Positions 1 to 6,830 of a stretch of 19,974 nucleotides of DNA are shown piece by piece. The stretch is from the NCBI GenBank assembly GCA_937894935.1, contig CALAYC010000202.1, positions 1 to 19,974 on the forward strand, given 5' to 3'. Both the position numbers and the translations under genes were made by a program. Below the pieces are notes generated by a model. It saw nothing but the letters and a program-made list of their open reading frames with translations. It made no database searches and was not told the DNA's origin. Numbering within the stretch: the first letter of the stretch is position 1; the number at the start of each line of letters is the position of its first letter. The DNA is from an uncultured Verrucomicrobiota bacterium (GTDB taxonomy: Bacteria > Verrucomicrobiota > Verrucomicrobiia > Limisphaerales > JADLHS01).

Positions 1-23
1 AGGGGTGGTTGGGTATGGGAACC

Positions 24-54
24 GGAGGCGTCCTCTGTGGGGGGGGACGCCTCC
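24..54 (+). terminator. Hairpin at the end of an upstream transcription unit
   Basis: A perfect 10-bp stem (24-33 with 45-54) surrounds an 11-nt G-rich loop. The T-tract after it is weak, so termination is inferred. The main support is that the hairpin and the GT-rich run before it (3-14) match the sequence just after the stop codon of the giant gene at 233-5773, where the same hairpin is followed by a T-rich stretch. It most likely ends a plus-strand gene lying just outside the window. Confidence 0.6.
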
Positions 55-87
55 AACTTCTTCGGGGAATTACTAATTGCAATGACG

Positions 88-107
88 TGTGGCCATTTCA
101 TGCCACG
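88..107. promoter_or_regulatory. Palindromic site A, upstream of the giant beta-helix gene
   Basis: Half-sites TGTGGCC and TGCCACG are separated by 6 nt, with the inner GTGGC/GCCAC arms perfectly complementary. The site ends 125 nt before the ATG at 233. A 24-nt block around it (89-112) matches 5872-5895 at 22 positions. It is one of five related sites in the window, each upstream of a transcription unit. The role as an operator or promoter element is inferred from that recurrence. Confidence 0.5.
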
Positions 108-232
108 TGACGTCTGCGGAAACCGCCGTAAATTGACTAAGTCCCAGAAACGTCCGCACGAGCTAATGGGCTAGGAGGGAAGCTTAGCAGCGGCGGTCGC
201 GCCAAGGGACACGCAAAACCCATCCATACCAA

Positions 233-3200
233 ATGAAAAGTTCGAAGCAGGCGAAAAATGGAATGCTACCGCGCGTCGGGGCATTGACTCTTGCAACGTT
301 GGCTTTAGTGCCAGCGCTTACGTTAAGTGCAGCGGACCGTTTCTGGTCCGGCGGCACTGGATCTTACAATAACCCGGCGGCCTGGGGCGGAACGGTTCCC
401 GGCCTCGGTGACGTGGCTATCAACGACAGCGGTGCAGCCAACGCTGTTCAGATTAACCTTGGCGATCCGGACTGGATTCTTAATGGCATCTTCGCCGGGC
501 GCAGCCTTGGCGACGGCTCTTTTGTTCAGAACGGCCAAACTGTTTACATCACCAACGCGGTGGGGCGTGGTGCGGTTCGTTTGGGGGTGGCTCCCGGGCG
601 TTCCGGCAACTACACGATCAACGGTGGCAACCTCAATTACACGGGTGAATTTAACATTGGAGAACTGGGTTCTGCGTCGTTGACGGTCAATGGCGGTACC
701 ATCAGCGGTAGTGGCAATCTGGCCATCACGATCGGTAACTCACTGGATACGATTTCCGCAACGATGGCGGGGACGAACAAGGGTGATTATACGTGGTTTG
801 AGCAGGGCTTTTATCAAGCTGAGCCTACTCGGGGAATTCCGCCCGCTGGCTCGCAGTTGGTAAGTGAGACGTTGCCGGATCACGTCTTTACGATGCCTGC
901 CAGTTATTCGGCCCCTAACGCGTTTCAGGTATTCAACGGCATTAACAACGCTACGATTACCTTCAACTCGCCCACGGCCGCCTCGGCAATTTCCTTCCTT
1001 GGCAGTGCGGGCCTCGGCGACACCACGGTCGGTTACACCATTCATTTTGCTGACACGACTACGGAGTCGGGAACGATCCTTATTCGGGATTGGTTCTCGA
1101 ATGATGGAAGTGTGGCGCATCGCGCCGGCGGTCGTATCTCGGCTAATGGACTGAATCTGGCAATCATCAATGACGGTCCGAATAAGCCTTACCTAATGTC
1201 CTTTGATATCGCGGTGGCCAACACGGCTATCCCGATTACAAAGGTGGATTTGTCCTACGTCTCGGGTGGCGTCGCGTCAGTGTTGGCTGTGAGCGCTTCG
1301 ACAGGCGGCAACTTCACCCCGGTGGCGGTTTCGGGTTTCAATCAGGACATTGTCGTTGAGAGCAATGCGCAGATGTATATTGCCGATAATATCACCAATG
1401 TGTTGAACCAGGTCGCCGGTTCAATCAACGTCACTGGCGAAGTCTTCGTCGGTAACCGCGGTGCAGGTGTTTATAACATGAGTGGCGGCACAAATAACTT
1501 TGCCAACTGGTTTGTGCTGGGGCGAAGCGGTGGCCATGGCCGCATGACCATGACCGGCGGCCAGATTGATAAGACCGGCAGCGGCAACATCGCTCTCGGT
1601 ACCGCCCACCAGAACTATCCGGGCGGTACGCCGAGCGCCGTGTTCTATCACAGTGGCGGTGTTATCAATTCCTCCGGGGAATTCATGATTCCCGAAAACT
1701 CCCCTGCCAGCGGTGAATACAACATCAGTGGTACGGCTGTGCTTAACGTCAACAACTGGATGCAGGTTGGACGAAGTGGCGGCACGGGTTTGATGAACAT
1801 GACGGGCGGCACCGTGACAAAGACCGGCGGTGGTAATTTCATCGTTGGTGACAATGCCACCGGCGTTTTAAATCAGAGCGCTGGCTCAATTAATGTGAAT
1901 AACGAAGCATGGGTCGGGCAGGGCGGTAGCGGTAACGGTACCTACAATCTCAGTGGTGGTTCTATCACGGTGGCTAACTGGATCGCCATCGGTCGCGCTG
2001 GTGGTATGGGTGTGGTGAATTTCACCAATGGCGTTATCAACAAAATCGGGGGCGGCAACTTTGCCATTGGTTCCGGCGGTAACGGTACGCTCAATCAATA
2101 CGGCGGATACATTACCAATCAGGTCGGTTTCACCTATGTTGCGGAAGCTGGTGGGGTCGGCACGTGGAACATGTATGGCGGAACTGCCACTTTGGGCATC
2201 CTGCAATTCTGTCAGGGCGGCAATGGTAATGGCCTCATGTATTTCAATGGCGGTATCTTGAACGTCAATGAAATCAATTGTGGTGTTGCCAACGCGAACG
2301 GTGCGATTTTTCTGAATGGCGGCACGATTCGCGCCAATGGCGACAATGCTAACTTCTTCCACAGCCTCGGCAGCGCGTATGTCGATGTGGGCGGTGTGGT
2401 GATTGATTCTCAAGAATTCGATATCACGGTCGCTCAAACGCTCATCGATTATGGTGGGGGCGGTCTGACCAAACTTGGCTCGGGCACGCTCACGCTCACT
2501 GGATATAACAACTACAGTGGTGCGACGACGATCAGTGCCGGGAAACTCGCGGTGACTACTGATTCTCAAGCGAGCAGCACGGGTGGCTACACCGTGGCCA
2601 ATGGTGCGACATGGGCTGTAAAAGTGCAGTATGCGGGAGCGCAATTGTACACGGCCAGCGCTACGTTCAACAGTGGCAACACGACGTTGGAAATGGACCT
2701 CGGCAACTTCGGTAATCCGACCGTCGCCCCAATCAGTCTGTTCGGCAATCTCGCCGTCAACGGCACGGTTACTATCAACCTGGATCACAACACGGCGCAA
2801 TTGGGTCAATTCCCTCTGATTCAATACACGTCGCGCACCGGTTCGGGTAACTTCGTCATCGGCAGTCTGCCGAACGGCGTCGTTGCTACAGTGGTGACCA
2901 ACGTGGTGAACAACTCCATCGATATCAATATCACCTCGGTGAACCTTCCGCGTTGGGACGGTCAGGATGGTGGTACTTGGGATGTGGGCGTGACGGAAAA
3001 CTGGATCAACATTGGCAATGGTCTGCCGATCGTCTTCTCGCAAGGCAATGCGGTGTTGTTTGACGATCAGGCGCAGGGAACAACCTCGCCGAACCTCGTC
3101 ACCACCGTGACTCCGAGCAGCGTGACGTTTAACAACGATGCGTTGAATTACACACTGACCGGCAGTGGTAAGATCAGTGGTAGCACCGGTTTGACCAAGC

Positions 3201-5773
3201 AAGGTGTGGCCACCACCACGATCGCCAACACCGGCGGCAATGATTACACCGGCCCGACCGTAATTGCGGGCGGCACGCTCAGCGTCTCGAGTCTTGCCAA
3301 CGGCGGTTCGGCCAGCGCCATCGGCGCATCTTCGGCTGACCCGGCGAATCTCGTCATCTCGGGCGGCACGTTGGATTACACCGGTCCAGCGACGGCCATC
3401 AATCGTGGTTATTCTGTCGGTGGAACGAACAGCGCCATCAGCGTGAACAACAACCTGACGTTGAGTGGCGCCGTTACGGCAGCGCAGAACGCGAACTTCG
3501 TAAAGTTCGGCTTGGGTCAGCTCGCTTACACTGGCTCGGGAAGCAATCTCCTGACCGGCACTGGATCTTCCGGTTACTGGGTGCAGGATGGCTCAGTTCG
3601 GTTTGAAGGTGTCTCTGGTGCGCAAACCAACGTCATCCCGGGTGGCTTGAGTATCAACGGCACGACGACTACGGCGTCGGTGGTTCTGACGAATACGACC
3701 GTGATTAGCGGTGGTAACGTTGATCTCGGTAATGTGCCCTTCACTACCAGCAGCCTCACGGTGAACAGCAATTCTACATTGAACGTAGGAAGCTGGTTCA
3801 TCCAGGGCGACGCGGGTGATAATACGTCCACCGTTAACCTCAACGGCGGAACGATTAACAACCTCAACGGTGCATTGCTGATGGGTGGCCGTCCAAACAC
3901 CGTGAACATTCTTAACATCAACGGTGGTACGCTGAATCGAGCCGGCGACAACTTCATCATCGGCCCGGGTCAGTGGAATGGCGAAGGATACCGCACCGGT
4001 ATCGTCAATCAGGTCGCGGGCACGGTGAATTCGACTCGGGAAATCTGGGTCGGTCAGTCGTATATCGGTTATGGTGAATACCACCTCAGCGGCGGTGTCA
4101 TCAATCAGAGCAACTGGATGTCGATCGGACGCGAAGGTGCGACCGGTATTCTCAACATGACGGGTGGCGAATTGTACCGCAGGCAGGACGGCACGGCATT
4201 CATTGTGGCTGATCGTGACGCGAGCATCGGTACGTTCAATCAATCCGGAGGTATCTTCGATAGCACGAAGGAATTCTGGGTTGGTCACGGCCGACATGGC
4301 GAACGCGGTCCGTCCATCGGCGTTTACAATCTGAGTGCAGGATCGGCGTCAGTGCATGACTGGGTAGCGATTGGCCGCGAAGGCGGTAACGGTACCTTCA
4401 ACATGACGGGTGGCACGTTCTTCAAGGACGGTAACGGTGACTTCCTGGTCGCCGACGGCAACGGCAGTGTCGGTACGCTGAATCACAGTGGCGGCACGAT
4501 TACTTCTACGAAGTCGTTCTTGGTACCCCAGGACGGTGATCTTACAACGCTCGGCACCTACAACGTCAGTGGCTCTGCGGTCTTGACGTTGGGAAGCTGG
4601 TTCGCCGTGGGTCGCAACGGCGGTGTTGGCGTGATGAACATGACCAACGGACTTGTGGCCAAGATTGCTGATCCTGGTGCGGCGTTCATCATCGGTGCGA
4701 GCGGCCCGGGAACGTTCAACCAATACGGTGGCACGGTGAGCAACACGGTCAGCGCCACATGGATTGGTGAAGACAATTCCGCCACCTGGAATATGGAAGA
4801 TGGTTTGGCGCAACTCGCATTCTTGCAAGTCGCGCGAAACGGAGCGTCGATTGCCGTTATCAACCAGAACGGTGGGGTGATTGAAGCGACTGAAATCGCA
4901 GGCGGTTCAGGTAACGCCACGATTAACTTCAATGGTGGCACAATTCGCGCCACGGCCAGCCCGACCAACTTCCTGTATAACCTCGACGCTGCCAATATTC
5001 TGGCCGGAGGTCTTACGTTGGATACGGGCGACAATGCTGTGGAAGTCGGTCAATCGCTGCTCAACGGTGGCGGTAACGGTGGTTTGATCAAGACCGGTAC
5101 CGGTACGTTGCGTCTCAATGGCGTGAATACCTACACCGGAGCTACGGTTGTGAACGCAGGGGCGCTCGGTGGTGTCGGCACGATTGCCGGTCCGGTGAAC
5201 GTTGCCAGCGGCGCGGGTCTCGCTCCGGGTGGTGCGGCGACACTGGGTACGTTGACCATCAATAACACGCTCACGCTCGCGGTGGGCAGCACGACGACCG
5301 TCAAGGTCAGCCTCGACAATGGTCCGGAAAGCGACCTCGTCACCGGAGTAACCAGTGTGACCTACAATGGTGCATTGGTGGTGCAAGCAGTGGGCGACGC
5401 CCCGCTGGTGGCTGGCTCGGTGTTCCAGGTGTTCAACGTGAGCGGCACGAAGAGCGGCAACTTCACTTCGGTGACGGTGCTGCCTTACGGCGCAGGCACG
5501 TTCAATCCTGCTACGGGTGAAGTCACCATCACAGTGGGAGCTCCGCCGGTGGTGAATCCGCCATACACGTCAGGTGGCAACATCGTGTTGACAGGTACCG
5601 GTGGTTCTCCGAATGGCAGCTATAGCTGGTTGACTTCAACCAACGTCACTGCGCCGGTGAGCGAGTGGACGACGAATAGCACAGGCGTGTTCAGTGAGAC
5701 GGGCAGTTTCTCGAACGCCATTCCGGTGAATCCGTCCGAACCGGCACGTTTCTTCCGGTTGAAGACGCCGTAA
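233..5773 (+). CDS. Giant secreted beta-helix protein with autotransporter-associated beta-strand repeats
   Basis: The 1846-residue product is predicted to be exported and to fold largely as a right-handed beta-helix at the cell surface; substrate and role are unknown. A signal peptide occupies about residues 1-34 (basic start, hydrophobic core, ending LSAA). Residues 205-356 look like an inserted jelly-roll, carbohydrate-binding-type domain. Glycine- and asparagine-rich repeats with recurring NMTGG, NLSGG and WxxIGR elements fill 389-740 and 1255-1612. Autotransporter-associated strand repeats (GLTKxGxGTLTLTG...YSGAT type) lie near 744-774, 986-1016 and 1617-1648. The two arrays, each ending in such a repeat, form an internal duplication. 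There is no C-terminal autotransporter barrel; the last 70 residues form a module ending in RFFRL. In-frame stop at 185 and no other start before 233 fix the ATG. No Shine-Dalgarno sequence lies close to it. The gene stands alone between two terminators. Confidence 0.9.
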   Translation: MKSSKQAKNGMLPRVGALTLATLALVPALTLSAADRFWSGGTGSYNNPAAWGGTVPGLGDVAINDSGAANAVQINLGDPDWILNGIFAGRSLGDGSFVQNGQTVYITNAVGRGAVRLGVAPGRSGNYTINGGNLNYTGEFNIGELGSASLTVNGGTISGSGNLAITIGNSLDTISATMAGTNKGDYTWFEQGFYQAEPTRGIPPAGSQLVSETLPDHVFTMPASYSAPNAFQVFNGINNATITFNSPTAASAISFLGSAGLGDTTVGYTIHFADTTTESGTILIRDWFSNDGSVAHRAGGRISANGLNLAIINDGPNKPYLMSFDIAVANTAIPITKVDLSYVSGGVASVLAVSASTGGNFTPVAVSGFNQDIVVESNAQMYIADNITNVLNQVAGSINVTGEVFVGNRGAGVYNMSGGTNNFANWFVLGRSGGHGRMTMTGGQIDKTGSGNIALGTAHQNYPGGTPSAVFYHSGGVINSSGEFMIPENSPASGEYNISGTAVLNVNNWMQVGRSGGTGLMNMTGGTVTKTGGGNFIVGDNATGVLNQSAGSINVNNEAWVGQGGSGNGTYNLSGGSITVANWIAIGRAGGMGVVNFTNGVINKIGGGNFAIGSGGNGTLNQYGGYITNQVGFTYVAEAGGVGTWNMYGGTATLGILQFCQGGNGNGLMYFNGGILNVNEINCGVANANGAIFLNGGTIRANGDNANFFHSLGSAYVDVGGVVIDSQEFDITVAQTLIDYGGGGLTKLGSGTLTLTGYNNYSGATTISAGKLAVTTDSQASSTGGYTVANGATWAVKVQYAGAQLYTASATFNSGNTTLEMDLGNFGNPTVAPISLFGNLAVNGTVTINLDHNTAQLGQFPLIQYTSRTGSGNFVIGSLPNGVVATVVTNVVNNSIDINITSVNLPRWDGQDGGTWDVGVTENWINIGNGLPIVFSQGNAVLFDDQAQGTTSPNLVTTVTPSSVTFNNDALNYTLTGSGKISGSTGLTKQGVATTTIANTGGNDYTGPTVIAGGTLSVSSLANGGSASAIGASSADPANLVISGGTLDYTGPATAINRGYSVGGTNSAISVNNNLTLSGAVTAAQNANFVKFGLGQLAYTGSGSNLLTGTGSSGYWVQDGSVRFEGVSGAQTNVIPGGLSINGTTTTASVVLTNTTVISGGNVDLGNVPFTTSSLTVNSNSTLNVGSWFIQGDAGDNTSTVNLNGGTINNLNGALLMGGRPNTVNILNINGGTLNRAGDNFIIGPGQWNGEGYRTGIVNQVAGTVNSTREIWVGQSYIGYGEYHLSGGVINQSNWMSIGREGATGILNMTGGELYRRQDGTAFIVADRDASIGTFNQSGGIFDSTKEFWVGHGRHGERGPSIGVYNLSAGSASVHDWVAIGREGGNGTFNMTGGTFFKDGNGDFLVADGNGSVGTLNHSGGTITSTKSFLVPQDGDLTTLGTYNVSGSAVLTLGSWFAVGRNGGVGVMNMTNGLVAKIADPGAAFIIGASGPGTFNQYGGTVSNTVSATWIGEDNSATWNMEDGLAQLAFLQVARNGASIAVINQNGGVIEATEIAGGSGNATINFNGGTIRATASPTNFLYNLDAANILAGGLTLDTGDNAVEVGQSLLNGGGNGGLIKTGTGTLRLNGVNTYTGATVVNAGALGGVGTIAGPVNVASGAGLAPGGAATLGTLTINNTLTLAVGSTTTVKVSLDNGPESDLVTGVTSVTYNGALVVQAVGDAPLVAGSVFQVFNVSGTKSGNFTSVTVLPYGAGTFNPATGEVTITVGAPPVVNPPYTSGGNIVLTGTGGSPNGSYSWLTSTNVTAPVSEWTTNSTGVFSETGSFSNAIPVNPSEPARFFRLKTP

Positions 5774-5808
5774 CAACGGCGAAGAATTGGGTAAGGGTGG
5801 TTGGGTTC

Positions 5809-5848
5809 AGGGGCGTCCTCTTGTGGGGGAGGACGCCCCTCTTATTTT
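5809..5848 (+). terminator. Rho-independent terminator after the giant beta-helix gene
   Basis: A perfect 12-bp GC-rich stem (5809-5820 with 5829-5840) has an 8-nt loop and is followed by a T-rich stretch (TTATTTT at 5842-5848). It begins 35 nt after the stop codon at 5773. It closely resembles the hairpin at 24-54. Confidence 0.88.
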
Positions 5849-5870
5849 GTCAATTTCACGCCCAAAAAAT

Positions 5871-5890
5871 CGTGGCCAGTTCATGCCACA
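5871..5890. promoter_or_regulatory. Palindromic site B, upstream of the pseudopilin-glutaminase unit
   Basis: Half-sites CGTGGCC and TGCCACA are separated by 6 nt; the inner GTGGC/GCCAC arms are perfectly complementary. It lies 39 nt before the ATG at 5930 and just after the terminator of the preceding gene, so any promoter for the two-gene unit must be in or around it. It is nearly identical to site A. Confidence 0.5.
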
Positions 5891-5929
5891 TGACGAGGAA
5901 CACATCTCCTACTAAGTTGCGATACGTCC

Positions 5930-6811
5930 ATGAAGGCAAATTACAAATCCCGTTTCGAGCCGGAAACCCCGGCTGCGGCGACGGTGGCTCGAGACCGCCG
6001 GTCGCTGCGCAAACCATTTTCTCGTCGTGCATTCACGCTGATTGAATTGCTGGTGGTGATTGCCATTATCGCAATTCTGGCGGCGATGCTTTTACCGGCT
6101 TTGGCCAAGGCGAAGGCGAAGGCGAAGCAGACCGCGTGTTTAAACAACCTGCGACAAATCGGCATCGGGGCGGTGATGTACGTCAGTCAGTACGGCAAAT
6201 ATCCCGGCTGCATCAAAGTGCCAGAATTTTACTATGCGTGGCCGAATCGTATTTTTTCGCAGATGGGCACTAACCGTGCCGTATTCCACTGCCCAACTAC
6301 CAAGCCGGAATATCGTTGGGAACGCACAGTCCTGAATCCGAATCGCCTTGGATCGAATACTGAGAATGGATTTGATCAAATGGCGATCAAAGCAGACGAC
6401 AACGGGTCGTTTTTTTCGTATGGATACAACGACTGGGGCACAGGTGACCCGACGGAGTCCATCAGTGGACAACTGGGTTTAGGTGGTGATATCAATCCTC
6501 CGACGCAACCGGAATTGCCGGAAAGTCGCGTATTGCGGCCGGCTGATATGATCATGCTGGGGGATGCGCGTACTGATGGCTCGTGGGACGGCAACATGGA
6601 CCCGAAACAAAAAACGCAATGGCCATCAAGCCGTCACTCTGGTCGCAGTACCTTGATGTTCTGTGACGGCCACGTTGAGACGGCGAAACGTGCTCAAGTG
6701 GTCGATCCGGCGAATCAGTATTGGGCACGACGTTGGAATAACGACAATGTTTACCGCAATTACTCCAATGGCGGCTCGGACGCCGAACGCAATGCCGTAG
6801 ATCCGTATTGA
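5930..6811 (+). CDS. Pseudopilin-like protein with prepilin leader and H-X9-DG tail motif
   Basis: This 293-residue protein belongs to the verrucomicrobial prepilin-type N-terminal cleavage/methylation family. A basic 34-residue leader precedes the signature RRA|FTLIELL (predicted cleavage A34/F35, conserved Glu39), followed by a hydrophobic helix to about residue 58 and a lysine/alanine-rich stretch. Position -1 is Ala, not the usual Gly. The C-terminal half holds the H-X9-DG signature (His236, Asp246-Gly247) and a RWNNDN element near residues 268-274. Family members are expected to be cleaved by a prepilin peptidase and to sit in the inner membrane or a type II secretion-like pseudopilus; the exact job of this subfamily is unknown. 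It is 19 nt upstream of the glutaminase-family gene, so the two are probably co-transcribed. A close paralogue lies at 17540-18364. No Shine-Dalgarno sequence is visible at the ATG. Confidence 0.92.
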   Translation: MKANYKSRFEPETPAAATVARDRRSLRKPFSRRAFTLIELLVVIAIIAILAAMLLPALAKAKAKAKQTACLNNLRQIGIGAVMYVSQYGKYPGCIKVPEFYYAWPNRIFSQMGTNRAVFHCPTTKPEYRWERTVLNPNRLGSNTENGFDQMAIKADDNGSFFSYGYNDWGTGDPTESISGQLGLGGDINPPTQPELPESRVLRPADMIMLGDARTDGSWDGNMDPKQKTQWPSSRHSGRSTLMFCDGHVETAKRAQVVDPANQYWARRWNNDNVYRNYSNGGSDAERNAVDPY

Positions 6812-6830
6812 GCAGCCTGACTCATTCTCA

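Noticed and set aside
88..107. Sigma-54-type promoter reading of sites A and B (TGGC...GCC)
   Set aside because: The GG to GC spacing is 9 nt on both strands, not the required 10, and the pattern is explained better as a palindrome.
173..178. Perfect AGGAGG upstream of the giant gene
   Set aside because: It is 55 nt from the ATG at 233, no start codon lies at usable distance from it, and an in-frame stop at 185 blocks an upstream start. Probably coincidental.
1397..2300. Repeats in the giant gene as a possible CRISPR or non-coding array
   Set aside because: The repeats are degenerate, in frame, and encode NMTGG/WxxIGR beta-helix units, so they are protein repeats.
1886..3202. 438-codon open frame on the minus strand inside the giant beta-helix gene, with similar ones at 3593-4297 and 4349-4828
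   Set aside because: They are antisense to a well-supported gene with periodic Gly/Asn codons, which suppress stops on the other strand. The translations are rich in Arg, His, Thr and Val with no recognisable domain.
233..5773. Classical type V autotransporter
   Set aside because: No C-terminal beta-barrel sequence is present; the end is a short module closing with RFFRL, so self-transport is not supported.
5797..6045. 82-codon plus-strand open frame before the first pseudopilin gene
   Set aside because: It would span a strong terminator hairpin and palindrome B and overlap the pseudopilin leader in another frame; no family resemblance.
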